Origin: Odontocerum albicorne
Lineage: Eukaryota > Arthropoda > Insecta > Trichoptera > Odontoceridae
NCBI GenBank assembly: GCA_949825065.1
Contig: OX463865.1
Span: 20,693,115 to 20,757,114, forward strand
Direction: 5' to 3'
Length of the DNA: 64,000 nucleotides
A model generated the notes under the pieces. It made no database searches and had not been told where the DNA came from. It worked only from the letters and a program-made list of their open reading frames with translations. Every line of letters starts with the position of its first letter. Position 1 is the stretch's first letter. The position numbers were made by a program, and so were the translations under genes. Shown here in pieces: positions 1 through 10,079 of the stretch.

Positions 1-149
1 TGGCAGGTTTTATTTTAGCACAATTTAAAGTCTTTTGACGACTAGTAAAAAAGGTGTAATACTCAAATTAGAGTGCGAGTGAATATAAATACTACTTGTC
101 ACAAAAATTATAAACATTTACATAAATCATAGTAAAAATATCAAAGAGC

Positions 150-690
150 AGTACGCGCATGCATACCTTCTACCACGTATAAAATACAAACATGAGACAG
201 GTCAAGGCTCAGGCAAGGCCCTAACATACGAGTACAAATATTATGGAAAGAAAAAAAATATCTTACAAAATAATGACAAAAATATGCGTACAGTACCCGG
301 CGGTAAGTAATACACATCGGGCTTAAGAAAGAGACTGTCGGCCATAATCGGCTAACTTCGGCTTTGTAGAGCGTCGTCTCTGTCATGCATACATGTGTTC
401 CGTCGCGATTTGAAAGCTGCATCGTGCGACAGAGACGACACTCTTCAAAACCGAAGTTAGCGGATTATGGCCGACAGTCTCTTTCTTAAGCCCGATGTGT
501 ATTACTTACCGCCGGGTACTGGACGTATATTTGATCCCCTCCAATACACAAAAAAACAAATGTGCATCGAATCTTCAACATATTTACTAAGTTCTCGAAA
601 AGTTAGATAAAAACAAATGAAAAGAGAGAGAAAAAAACGAATCACGCCATGGCGTCGGATTTGTGGTTCAGACAAACAAAAATGAATATA
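150..690. repeat. R1 dispersed repeat, copy 1
   Basis: This segment resembles 30170-30490 over two blocks. One block contains the phrase GTCAAGGCTCAGGCAA, the other runs from AATACACAAAAAAAC through GGCGTCGGATTT and GGTTCAGA. The two blocks are separated here by a foldback insertion (281-533) that the other copy lacks. I do not recognise the family and see no coding sequence. The 93-codon frame on the minus strand at 141-422 is partly foldback arm and is not a gene. Confidence 0.6.
281..533. mobile_element. Foldback (long inverted repeat) element
   Basis: The two arms, 292-384 and 428-520, are nearly perfect reverse complements over about 93 bp, with a 43 bp loop (385-427). The outer ends begin AGTACCCGGCGGTAAGTA on each strand, and pairing continues with mismatches for about 10 bp beyond. 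The R1 paralogue at about 30334-30365 lacks the arms, so this looks like an insertion. It could be a foldback-type or MITE element. The class is not identifiable from the ends, and no transposase is present. Confidence 0.75.
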
Positions 691-1079
691 GATAGGTTAT
701 TTGCTTAAGATCGATAAACTCATAAAATTGTGCTCTGCTCATAGTTTCATCACCCTTAACCTGGCGAAACATTGCAAGAGTCGCAGTCGCTGTTTTGCCT
801 AGTTTTTAAACAAAAATTGTTGTTCGCGCGCTGCTCGAATTTCGCATTCATCTCGACAATCGCGGAGGGTTCAAAACACGTGTAAACAAAATTGCTTGTG
901 CAAACAGATACGGATGCACACAGCACAAATGTTTTTGGCAGACTGAGTTACAAGGCTTAACGCAACTGACAACTCCATAATCCCCCCCACCCATCACGGC
1001 GGCACGACTTTTGTCCCGTTTTATATTGATCATACCTGGTAATTAATCTTGTATGACAACTTCACTATTCTATATAATG

Positions 1080-1631
1080 TAAAGGGCGGTTTTTTTAATT
1101 TTGTTTTAAATTCTTGAATAAAACACACAATTTGCTTTGATTTCAAAAAACTTTTTATTGGTCATTGAAGTATTATGTATGACATTTAAACACAAAAAAA
1201 CAATATCCGCCAAATGTCCACCTCTTGCAGCTTCGCAGATGTCAACTCTTTTGTCAAAATTTTCGATGAAATTTTGGCATCATTGCGGTTCTAGCTCACC
1301 AATAACGCGAATAATTTCGTCCTTCAGCTCAGGAAATGATCGGAGGTCATTCTTATATACCTGGCTTTTCACGTAACCCCAGAGAAAATAGTCCAACGGT
1401 GTCAGATCACATGATTTTGGTGGGCAATAAGCATCACCGTTTCCGGAGATTACAACACATAAAATAATTTAACAATTTGAACGCGTTGTTGTATTGTATA
1501 GTATACGACTCCATTTTTATAAATGGCATACATTACACTCCTCAAATGTCACAACACCCAGGCAAGTTCGCGACGCCATCTGTGTTTTATCCAAGAATAA
1601 AAACAGCCGCTCAATTTGAAAGACCCTTTAA
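1080..1631 (-). pseudogene. Tc1/mariner-type transposon remnant (family M1), copy 1
   Basis: A non-autonomous, decayed element related to 5450-6005 but inverted relative to it. Its right end reads GCTCAATTTGAAAGACCC, the terminal inverted repeat of the family. The left end is degenerate. The minus strand holds the C-terminal part of an IS630/Tc1/mariner-type transposase, including the catalytic region around CDLTPLDYFLWGYVK (third acidic residue) and a following ARGGHLADIVF segment, with stops and frameshifts. The N-terminal DNA-binding and first two catalytic regions are absent, so it cannot encode an active enzyme. The plus-strand frame at 1137-1376 is only its antisense. Confidence 0.7.
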
Positions 1632-2654
1632 CATACTTAAGAGATTATTTATTTCTAATTACGACATACTTCCTTCGCTTCATTCAAATCCATACATCTC
1701 GCACAGTACATTCTGTTTCTCTCACTTATGTGTATGGTATACTCGTATTTCTTTTTTTTTTCTTACAAAATTTCACTTTCATCCAATCATAATTTTATCA
1801 GTCGTCCTCTAATCTACCTCGACTCCCGCTCCTTATCGCTTGTATTCATTGTACATTTGTTTAGTTAATCTTTCGTCACACGACTTTCAACGTTTCCAAA
1901 AAATCTTGGCAAAGTTCAATTTATCCAAATATTAACGTTTCTCTTTGGTGATTTCTTGTTGTATGGTAAGTTATGAAGGAAAATTGAGGGAAAAAAACAC
2001 AACTTTTCCTAAGTTTTTTTTATATGTAACACCTACGTTACATTGCTAAAATATAAATTTTTATAAAACACAAAAAGCCCTATAAAATGATTCTATAATC
2101 TAAAACAAGAACAACATTCACATAGCTGACCTATCAACAAATAAAATGGTTTGAATAATTTTTCTCTGCATGTAGTGATTAATAAGATATTTAGATTATT
2201 TATCCCAATTTTCAAAACGCACCCACGCTGTCCAGACACGTGGACCCGATGTCGTTTGAAAGGTTGTGGCGTTGTCAATATTTATCACCAGATGATACCA
2301 CTGCACACAATAGTGCATGTATAGTATTTGAATGTGTTGCCATATTTGAAAAGATTCTGGATTTTTTTTTAAATTACTAAATTAGTGTAACACCTGTGTC
2401 ACAATGCCATGATAAAGGTTAATATGTAGATCAGTTTTAGCTCATGTTCATCCTTAGTAATTACGTTATTGTGTAATACATCGACATGCCATATGTTCTT
2501 TACAGTGCACGCATTTCCATTGCATTTACCTGTCTCCTTTCATTCATTGTATACGCCCACCTTCATCACCATTCTCACTAATGCGTTGTTATGAAGTATC
2601 ATTTTAACAGATCTCGATATTACCTTGTTTGAATGTATTGTATATATTTTAGTA
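1632..2654. other. Unassigned AT-rich interval
   Basis: Weak matches to the L-A family in minus orientation may exist at about 1645-1850 (pyrimidine-rich, ending near a CTTATCGCTT phrase). The rest shows no gene. Two direct phrases beginning GTAACACCT occur near 2026 and 2387. Small frames on both strands lack recognisable protein features. Confidence 0.4.
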
Positions 2655-3475
2655 GCAGAATGCGGAATGAAGTGGTTAGGGATTAATATGAACTTAAGGC
2701 TGATGTGTTGCGCGAGATGAACAAGACCACTCTGAGATGGTTTTGGCACGGAGAACGAAGGAATGAAGAAATAATAAAATAACAAATATACAGTACAAAT
2801 ATGTGTGTAAGGCGTGGTAGAGGAAGATCAAAGAAGTGTGGTTGGATCAAGCTTTCTCTCTTCGTTTGCGGTGAATCGGGAGTCGTGTGTGCGTTCTCTT
2901 CTCATTCTTATATCCCTGCTTATTTATTTTCATTTTTCGTATTGTAGTTTGTACACATATCAAGTTAAAAACATCAAGTTAAGTCCTTTTTCGCTGACAG
3001 CTGATCTGAGGTGGTATTTGTGGATTTACTTTTTTTATTTTTTCTGTAATTTATTAATTTTCTGTTTTCTTCTTCTAAATCTATCTGTACAAGAGTGTGG
3101 ACTTAAAACATCTGGGCTGGGCTCGCCCTATATTGATGGGGTGTATCTCGACCGGGGGGAGGGGTGTTATGAGATGAGCCCAGACCTTTTGATAGCTTCT
3201 CTCTTTAATGTATCTTCTGCTATTTATCTTGAGATATATGTGCGATATCGGAATGTGTTTATATATGTATGTTACATACTGTATTGCTGTCCATAAACTT
3301 ATACATATTTATTTATTTATGAAGTGTGTGATATTTCGAAAGGAGAAAATGTAAAAGTCAGGAATCGTAAGAGCTTTATGAGGTGTATGAATGTAGAAGA
3401 TGGGTGTCTCGGTAGGGCGGTTTGGCGCTCTCTGTCTACCCCGAGACGGCGTGATGGTATGTATGTATTTTAGTT
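2655..3475 (+). mobile_element. L-A LINE 3' fragment split by an L-B insertion
   Basis: The pieces at 2655-2851 and 3322-3475 together follow the L-A C-terminal reading order. The first contains the block LRWFWHGERRNEE and GRGRSKK before the tryptophan-containing segment. The second resumes with NVKVRNRKSFMRCMNVED and ends in the family tail GATGGTATGTATGTATTT. The frame is broken. L-A is an RTE-like non-LTR retrotransposon, and this domain lies C-terminal to reverse transcriptase. Copies in this window are all 5' truncated. Confidence 0.7.
2852..3321 (+). mobile_element. L-B LINE 3' untranslated fragment, copy 1
   Basis: The sequence matches the 3' end of L-B copies at 8690-10077 and 37285-37926. 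It contains the shared GGGCTCGCCCT, GGGGTGTATCTCG and GAGCCCAGACCTTTTGAT phrases and ends in TTTA repeats. It interrupts an L-A fragment and is flanked by an AAG duplication (2849-2851 and 3322-3324). The 160-codon frame that crosses this segment is UTR read-through, not a protein. Confidence 0.75.
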
Positions 3476-3860
3476 ACCCATTGACGATATTTCAATTCGG
3501 CTTTTAATTCATGGTTCCATTTTTTCATCGTTTGTAATGTTTTATTTAGATAAATCTGAGATAAATTGAATAACCCTCCAGCTTTTATTTACAAAAAGAT
3601 CTTTATTTTTCTGTTTTTATCTCTCTGTATTCTGAGGAAATGGCAGATCCACCCAGACAGCTGTTACTCTTCCTGCAGAATTTTCCTTCTGTTTCTTTTA
3701 ACAGTTTTCCGAGACAGCGAAAGTATATTTTATTTTTGTTTCCGCCAATATTTTTTACAGGGACATTAAGATTCTCTTGGAACGAATTAGGTTGCCTTTC
3801 AATACAATCGTACATTTTTAAAAACATTTGATTTTTATAAATAAAAGGGGCTAATAACAA
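3476..3860. other. Unassigned interval
   Basis: Overlapping short frames occur on both strands at 3566-3935, but none has a recognisable domain, and the same stretch is open in several frames, as expected by chance. No repeat was identified here. Confidence 0.4.
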
Positions 3861-3864
3861 TATA

Positions 3865-3950
3865 ACACGGTTGGTAAGACGCCTGACTCCCAATCTGGGG
3901 GCTGCGGGTTCCATTCCCGTTCGAACCCAGATCAAAATCTACTGAGATGA
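3865..3950 (+). repeat. SINE-A fragment (tRNA-like head)
   Basis: GGTTGGTAAGACGCCTGACT is followed by GGGTTCCATTCCCG and GAACCCAGAT, matching the A-box to B-box region of the SINE-A family. The first part of the A box and the LINE-like tail are missing. This is not a functional tRNA, because no cloverleaf acceptor stem can be traced. Confidence 0.65.
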
Positions 3951-4016
3951 TAGATCATAACAGTATTTTACTAAAAAAAATGATGACTGGGAGTAAAACA
4001 AGGAAGTGGAAGTAAA

Positions 4017-4425
4017 CTTAAAGAAGACGAAAAAACGTTGCAGAAATATGTGCATTCAGAAGATTACATGGGGTGACAATGTGTGATTGAATGCGCACGC
4101 GACTAAGGACGAATGTGAACTTAAGGCTGATGTGTTGAGTAAGATGAAGAGGATCGCTCTGAGATGGTTTGGGCATGTAGAACGAATGAATGAAGACTAA
4201 CAAAACAAATATGGAACAATGGTGGAACGCGTACTATGGGAAGAACATATATGATATAATATGGTTGGATCAAGTGTATTATATTTTAAAAGAAGAAGAA
4301 AATGTTAAGTCAGAGAAATATGAATTTAACGAGTAACTGTGCGTATGTTGTGTATCGCGATAGGAAAGTCTGGCGCTCCGTCCTCTCTGCCTACCCCAAC
4401 ATGAAAATGGCGAGACGGTTAGTAT
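4017..4425 (+). mobile_element. L-A LINE 3' fragment
   Basis: Translation in broken frames shows CELKADVLSKMKRIALRWFGHVERMNED, then a TGGTTGGATCAAG segment. Downstream come the YRDRKVW-like region and the tail CCTACCCCAACATGAAAATG. This is the L-A C-terminal region and 3' end, 5' truncated, with several stops. Confidence 0.75.
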
Positions 4426-4429
4426 GTAT

Positions 4430-4980
4430 ATAAAGAAGAGAATCACGAGAAATTTTATTCGCTGTAAAAAGATTTAAAAAAAAAGAGTTCGTATCATTAA
4501 TGTCATAAATGTCGGCGATATTTCATGTCAAATAATGCCATTTGCAAATAAGCTAAACGTCGTCGTCTGTGTGCTGTGACCGAACCGTCTGCAAAGTGGC
4601 CCAGGCATGGAACTCTATTCTGACAGAACATATCGTTTTGGAATTGATTTATATTGTGCGCCCGGAACGCCATGGGAATCGTAACAAAAGGCAATTTTAA
4701 AACTAATTTCGCCCCATTATCAAACGATTCCGAAAATCTCGCGTTTTGTTACGGCGTGGCACGCGAACTTGGGAAAAAAATAAATAAATAACCCTCTTTA
4801 GTATTACGAAATATTAGTTTTATTCGCGATAAAAAAAGAAAATGTTTTTTACAATATGTGTATGTCTTATATTAAAATACAACAGTTTGTCGGCGCCCGC
4901 CTGTTATCTAACTATATTTATTTCTTTATTTTAAAGAAAGCAATTTATCAATATTTTAACAGAAAACATATAATTTCTAA
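4430..4980. other. Unassigned interval with a GC-richer island
   Basis: About 4500-4760 is richer in CpG than its surroundings (for example GTCGTCGTCTGTG and GTTACGGCGTGGCACGCG) and matches no repeat that I found elsewhere in the window. It may be single-copy conserved non-coding DNA or an ancient repeat. No gene can be supported. Confidence 0.4.
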
Positions 4981-4984
4981 ATGA

Positions 4985-5115
4985 TACCAAGTCAGAGGCA
5001 GGTCAGTGAAAACACCACGCTGTCTTCCTGCCGGGGTAGGCAGAAACAAAAGAGTGCCAGACTTTTCTAACGCGATACACATATTTCGCATCTTCTAGAC
5101 TAGATATACTAAATT
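4985..5115 (-). mobile_element. L-A LINE 3' end fragment
   Basis: The plus strand shows the reverse complement of the L-A 3' end: CTTCCTGCCGGGGTAGGCAG, then GAGTGCCAGACTTTTCTAAC and the cognate of CGCGATA. Only the last about 120 bp of the family is present. Confidence 0.65.
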
Positions 5116-5445
5116 CGACCATAACTTCTTCCACTCACTCACATTTTTATTTCTATTCAAAAGTACGGTTACAGGAAATTAATCAAGATTTTTACACAAA
5201 ACATATTTATAAATAATGCCAAGTAATAAATACCATTTACTAGTGTTTATCTCATGCACAGTTCCCTCATGTCAGCAGGTCAATGGGAATGTTACGAATT
5301 ATTTGAAATATATAGAAAAAATAAAACACACATTCCTCAAACAATTCAGCATCCATCCTCCAACTGTGACAGTGTCGGACTAAATATGTCCACATCCGAG
5401 TCAACTATATACCATATTGTGCTCTCGGCATATTCTCAATACTGG
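5116..5445. other. Unassigned interval
   Basis: A 71-codon frame at 5254-5469 on the plus strand runs into the M1 transposon end and has no recognisable features. Nothing else can be supported here. Confidence 0.4.
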
Positions 5446-5449
5446 GTTA

Positions 5450-6005
5450 TAAAGGGTCTTTCAAATTGAGCGGTTTTTTAAATTCTTGAATAAAACACAG
5501 ATGGCGTCGCGAACTTGCCTGGGTCTTGTGACAATTGATAATTTTAATGTATGACATTTATAAAAATGAAGTCGAATACAATACAACAACGCGTTCAAAT
5601 TGTTGAATTATTTTATGTATTGTAATCTCCGGAAACGGTGATGTTAATTGCCCACCAAGATCATGTGATCTTGACACCGTTGGACTATTTTCTCTGGGGT
5701 TACGTGAAAAGCCAGGTCTATAAGAATGACCCCCTATCGATTCCTTAGCTGAAGCACGAAATTATTCGCGTTATTGGTGAGTTAGAATCGCAATTATGAC
5801 AAAATGTCATGGAAATTTTCGACAAAAGAGTGGACACCTGTGGAGCTGCAAGAGGTGGACATTTGGCGGATATTGTTTTTTGTGTTTAAATGTCATACAT
5901 TATACTCCAATGACCAATAAAAAAATTGAAATCAAAGTAAATTGTGTTTTATTCAACAATAAAAAAAATTAACTAAAAAAACGCTCAATTTGAAAGACCC
6001 TTTAT
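5450..6005 (+). pseudogene. Tc1/mariner-type transposon remnant (family M1), copy 2
   Basis: This copy has clear terminal inverted repeats, TAAAGGGTCTTTCAAATTGA at the left and its reverse complement at 5980-6004, within a TATA-like target. The interior encodes, in broken plus-strand frames, the C-terminal part of an IS630/Tc1/mariner-type transposase. It includes RSCDLTPLDYFLWGYVKSQV with the third catalytic acid, then a FDKRV and GGHLADIVFCV end. At about 556 bp it lacks the N-terminal half and has stops, so it must have been mobilised in trans. Confidence 0.8.
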
Positions 6006-6084
6006 AAGTCGATGTTATTTCTAAATGTAGCTACGCTGACAAAACAAATCTAAGAGAGCGAGAGAGTATATTTTAATCAATACG

Positions 6085-6200
6085 TTCCAGAGTAGCAGGT
6101 GAGTCCACAACACCATTCAAAACTGTATAAAGAAATACTTGATCAAAAGTGCGTCTACGAGCCTCAAGCGATTGAAGATCGAAAAAAGAATCTACCACTG
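6085..6200 (+). repeat. Low-copy repeat R2, copy 1
   Basis: It shares GCAGGTGAGTCCACAA, the coding-like string YKEI..QK.VYEPQ and CTACGAGCCTCAA with the reverse strand of 34020-34115. The function is unknown. The GT-AG-like phrase CAGGTRAGT occurs in both copies but is not evidence of splicing by itself. Confidence 0.5.
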
Positions 6201-6293
6201 TACGATCCAAGAAACATTATCAAACCCTTTCTATGCCACAGGCACCTCAAAAATCGCCGTTGGACCGCGTCAGCTAATAAATACGTAAAACTT

Positions 6294-6650
6294 TTAGCTC
6301 GGGTTCCGTGTTTCAGAGGAATACTCCATGTTGCGTCCTACCAATGACTTATACAATATCATCAATGATGACAAATACTTCGATAGTCTTGTGATTCTCA
6401 TAAGGAATCCCACCAATTTAAAGGACTTCTTCACCATCTCGTTCACATGATAATCAAATGCAAAACGAGAGTCGGAATGAACACCAAGACCATGCGTAAC
6501 CTCAAATCTTTGCAAGGCTTGCCTATTTAGTATACATGCAGCGTACAAAACGTTGATGCGGTTCCGTGTAAATGTTATTTTGTAACACTTATCCGTTGTA
6601 AAGCACATATATTTTTTTTATCACACCAGCCACAGAGCGAATCGATGTCC
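6294..6650 (-). pseudogene. LINE reverse transcriptase fragment
   Basis: The minus frame at 6294-6608 contains FEVTHGLGVHSDSRFAFDYH, GFLMRITR and the RT-thumb-side string LYKSLVGRNMEYSS. These match the segment after the RT catalytic boxes in Jockey/CR1-type LINE ORF2 proteins (LGV.D..L.F..H, ...LY..LVR..LEY.S..WNP). The fragment is truncated at both ends and stands alone. Confidence 0.75.
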
Positions 6651-6765
6651 GTTTAAAGTATCGTTATATCACTTTCGCCAGAAATATCTTTACATTATCT
6701 GCAATATTCAAACGCGAGCACCTCCAAACTCCCGAAATATCATTAATGACAATCAAGAACAATAA

Positions 6766-7183
6766 GGCCGAGACCACACCAATGCTTCGTTAGGTGCTAA
6801 GCTAGGTTTTACGTGACTCATATACTAGGTGACTTCATGCTTGGCCACACCAAAGTGCTTCGCACAAATTCATTTGACATTTGGGAGCGGTTGAGTCAAC
6901 AAACGATGCCACTCTCAAAACTAACCAATTTCATTACAACTTACCTAATCTTTATTTACTTCCTGTGCAACTTCATTCCAAAGTGATTGTATTACAGGTA
7001 CATTTTTGTATGATTTGCTCGATGGGTTCCACAAAGGCTCCCTTTTATACACAACTGTTATTAAAACTTTCGCCATCTTGTAAAATCACGGTGACACAAT
7101 AAAATTAACCAGCTCGTCTGTTCGCTAGGTGATTCACTCGGTAACTAATCGTCATGTAGTGTGGCGCAAAGCGTGCAGATGAG
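6766..7183 (+). mobile_element. PIF/Harbinger-like MITE, truncated copy
   Basis: It matches 38322-38832 almost throughout, including GGCCGAGACCACACC at the left end, GGGAGCGGTTGAGTCAACAA and TAATCGTCATGTAG. It is preceded by TAA, a TWA-type target. The right end is missing: at about 7183 the sequence switches abruptly to a Penelope-like arm. No transposase is encoded, and the frame at 6881-7102 is not conserved as protein. Confidence 0.7.
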
Positions 7184-7262
7184 GTGAAAGCCTTGAGACC
7201 GGTAGGGTTATACCTTCACAAAAAAGTGGAATAAACAGTGTTTGATAAAAATAAATTACAAT
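7184..7262 (+). mobile_element. Penelope-like palindrome arm, solo copy
   Basis: GATGAGGTGAAAGCCTTGAG, ACCGGTAGGGTTATACC and AAAGTGGAATAAACAGTGTT match the plus-strand arms at 21497 and 57687. The 5' part of the motif is lost at the junction with the MITE, and the GAAA core is changed to GAGA. Confidence 0.7.
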
Positions 7263-7453
7263 AAATTAGATTATTATGAATTTCTACCGCTTCGTGCTTC
7301 GAGATCAAAATTCTACGATTGGCAAACATGTTTCATTGGCTTATCTATCCGTTCTACGTGGAATCTGAATAGGTTTCACTCTCAAACATTATTTCAGTTG
7401 TTGTACAATACTATCTCTCTTTATTCGATATTATTTTGTAATATGTGTTTATA

Positions 7454-7503
7454 ATAGTGGGTTCGAATCCCGAACAGGAGCGCCCGTGAGAAAAGTCTGC
7501 TCT
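7454..7503 (+). repeat. R4 LINE tail fragment
   Basis: ATAGTGGGTTCGAATCCCGA followed by GAGCGCCCGTGAGAAAAGTC matches the tails near 10363 and 49848. A piggyBac-like MITE has inserted at the TTAA inside it. Confidence 0.6.
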
Positions 7504-7507
7504 TTAA

Positions 7508-8143
7508 CCTTTCCCTTCCTGTGCTAAAAACATCCTAGCGTTCCTATGCTGTGTATTCAATACACGTGTAAAAATGAGCGATTTAAAATCGGAAAAATAA
7601 GAATACTCATAACCAATCGCTTAAATTAATTAAGTTTGAAGTCAAAAATGATAATAATTGAAATTTAATTGCTGAAAACATGAAAAGAACATCGGTCGAC
7701 GTTCACAAAACGTGGGAAAAGACCACTTCATATAAAAGCCCGCAAGCTACTGACGGGGCGGAAATACTAACACTGTGTATGTTATACCTTGAAGGAAGAA
7801 GCTAAACTATTATATTCTTGCGTTCTCATATACCGAAGTAGAGTGAGAGTGAGACGTGAATAGTGCCGCTTCTTCACCCATAGGAGTTTCTTAGAAGGAA
7901 TATACCTACGTCACACACTGGTACACGTTTGATTGTACTGGTGAATTTATTCCCGATTTTCACAAAACATCTCTGATGTGGCCGATAAGTGCTAATTATT
8001 ATTAATATTATGTTTTCATTCAATGCGTAAATGTATTACGGAGGAAAACCTACAATTTGAATCCAGTATTTACTATATTTATAGAGATATTAAAGTGTTT
8101 AAAAGCAATGTGTACTAAGTTACACATCACAGGGAAGGAAGGG
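7508..8143. mobile_element. piggyBac-like MITE with TTAA duplication
   Basis: The left end TTAA (7504-7507) is followed by CCTTTCCCTTCCTGTG. The right end is CACAGGGAAGGAAGGG followed by TTAA (8144-8147). The 16 bp inverted ends differ at one or two positions. The TTAA duplication and C/G-run ends are diagnostic of the piggyBac superfamily. The 636 bp interior has no transposase. It contains a TATA-like TATAAAAG at about 7731, whose significance is unknown. Confidence 0.75.
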
Positions 8144-8147
8144 TTAA

Positions 8148-8680
8148 TATATATTTTTTTAAATATTTTTCCAGTGACCGATCGCTTTGACCAAACTAAT
8201 TAACAGAATTGTTGAAGTATTCCCATGTTTTATTGGAGCTTCCCACTCGCGCGCCCTTTTACAATTCATGTTGTCCATTCCCGTTTAAGGGGGCGGGGGT
8301 GGGAATGTTTCCGTCCGTTTGGGTAATCCCCGATGGCCACGCGCGGAAAATTCGACACAATGATTCTAATCGTGTTTGTAGGACGGATAAAAATAGGTTT
8401 TTTTATCAGCGTTATTTCCCTGTTTTGTTTTCTATTATTTAAAATGTTACATCAATTTAGTAGTTTTAATTGATGTATAAATTTACTAAATAGGTATTCT
8501 GGTTGTGGAATTATTTATTTATTGATCTATTATTTTTTTAATGGTTATTCACCGTAATTTAGGTAATTTTCTAGGCTCAGATGTTTTCAAGTAGTGAGTA
8601 ATGTTGAGTTGATCACATTTATCGAGAATACATAATATGTTCTAGAAGCGCAATCACAATAAGCTCTCCCTAATTATAAG
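8148..8680. other. Unassigned interval with GC-rich island
   Basis: About 8235-8400 holds a CpG-containing stretch (CACTCGCGCGCCC, GGGGGCGGGGGTGGGAATG) with no repeat partner that I can see. The 77-codon plus frame at 8209-8442 has no recognisable domain. Confidence 0.4.
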
Positions 8681-8689
8681 TATTTATCG

Positions 8690-10077
8690 CATCCGTCAAA
8701 ACCTATCCATTGAGGCTAGACGTAGAATAATCGACGTGCTCATTATCCCAATAGTCGAGTATGGTGATTGCATCTATGGACCGTGCCTTCTAAGGAGAAC
8801 CGAACGGAAATTGCAAAGATTGCAAAATGCTTGCTGTAGGTATTGTTTCAACATTCCCCCCAGAGGACACATCACCCCTTTTTTGAGAGCTTTTAAAATT
8901 ATTGACATGAAACAAAGACGGTTTCTTCACTTAAGCGTACTCATGCATAAAATTACCAGTTCAAAAATGCCACTTTATCTCTTCGAAAAACTGAATTGGT
9001 CTAGAAACTTTCACGGCTACGAGACTAGAGGCAGAGAGACTCTTTTACTTATCCCAAACCATAACCTAACACTGTTCAGGGGATCCTTCTCATACTCAGC
9101 CAGCAAATGCTGGAATGAGTTGCCCCAGGCCTTGAAGGAGCGGGTGAATAGTTATACCTTCAGAGATGCTCTAAAGCGTTATCTTCTGGGTGGTTAATGG
9201 GTCTCTTGTTTGCTTTTTTTTTCTTATTTTCTTTCTTTTCTCTCTTTTCGCTGGTGGTGAATCGAGGATTGTGCATACGTGTTTGTGCGTCATTTCCTCA
9301 TTAATTCTTTTAAAATTGCTTATCTATTTCAATGTATTACTGCCTAACTATTTCAATGCTGTCTCAACTATCTTACTTCCCATTTGTCATTATGTAAAAT
9401 TTGGACTCCTTTGAGGCTTTTCTCTTCTTTTTTTTTCCTCGTTCTTGCTGACAGTTAACCTGAGGTGGTATATGTGGGTTTACTTTCTATTTTGTTTTCT
9501 GCCATACGTTTTTGTTTTTTTTTTTTCTTTTTTATTATATTTATTCTTTAATCTAGATATGCGGGGGTCTGGGATAAAAGCCCCCTGATGCCCTTGCGGT
9601 CGGGCTCGCCCTTAATTGGTGGGGTGTATCTCGGCCGTGGGAATGTTTGTGGGATGAGCCCGGACCTTTTGATGTACTCTCTCTTAAATGTGTTTTTTTT
9701 CTTTTTTTGTCATCTACTATATTTATTTTGGGATGAGCCCGGACCTTTTCGTGTATTCTCTCTTGAATGTATTTTTTTCTTTTTTTCTTTTTGTCATCTA
9801 CTATATTTATTTTCTGTGTTTATTTTTTTGTATATATTCCTGTTTCTACGTGTTTAAGGGTGTGGGCTTAAAACATCTGGTGTCCCCGTGGCTGGGTTCG
9901 CCCTATATTGGTGGGGTGTATTTTGGCCGAGGGGATGCTATTAGATGAGCCCAGACCTTTTGATAGCTTCTGCGTCTGATGTATTGTCTGCAATTTATGT
10001 GTTTTTAGAAATGTTATTCAGGTGTGATCTTGTACATACTATGTTGCTGTCAATAAACCTAATATTTATTTATTTAT
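8690..10077 (+). pseudogene. L-B LINE, 5'-truncated copy with ORF2 C-terminus and 3' UTR
   Basis: The open frame at 8736-9197 is the C-terminal region of a non-LTR retrotransposon ORF2 protein. VEYGDCIYGPCLL and LQRLQNACCRYCF at residues 7-39 match the post-RT segment of Jockey/CR1-like elements. SYSASKCWNELPQALK at about 121-136 and FRDALKRYLLGG at the end match the terminal motif F...A...WN.LP....F...LK..L. The reverse transcriptase core is missing. The long T-rich 3' UTR repeats the family phrase GGATGAGCCCGGACCTTTT and ends AATAAACCTAATATTTATTT with TTTA repeats, a typical LINE tail. The element is dead without its 5' part. Confidence 0.85.
9651..9825 (+). repeat. Tandem duplication of about 80 bp in the L-B 3' UTR
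   Basis: GGGATGAGCCCGGACCTTTT occurs at about 9651 and again at about 9731, each followed by ACTCTCTCTTAAATG or close, a T-rich run and GTCATCTACTATATTTATTT. The other L-B copies carry a single version. Confidence 0.75.
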
Positions 10078-10079
10078 TT

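Noticed and set aside
141..422. 93-codon minus-strand open frame
   Set aside because: It is formed largely by one foldback arm and its loop, and has no domain or family similarity.
2026..2410. Terminal repeats of a transposon at the two GTAACACCT phrases
   Set aside because: They are in direct rather than inverted orientation, short and without target duplication. The interval between them shows no element features.
2814..3296. 160-codon plus-strand open frame
   Set aside because: It crosses the L-A/L-B junction and reads the 3' UTR of a LINE. The hydrophobic appearance comes from T-rich DNA.
9588..9948. Phe/Leu-rich open frames resembling membrane proteins
   Set aside because: They arise from poly-T stretches and a tandem duplication in the L-B 3' UTR.
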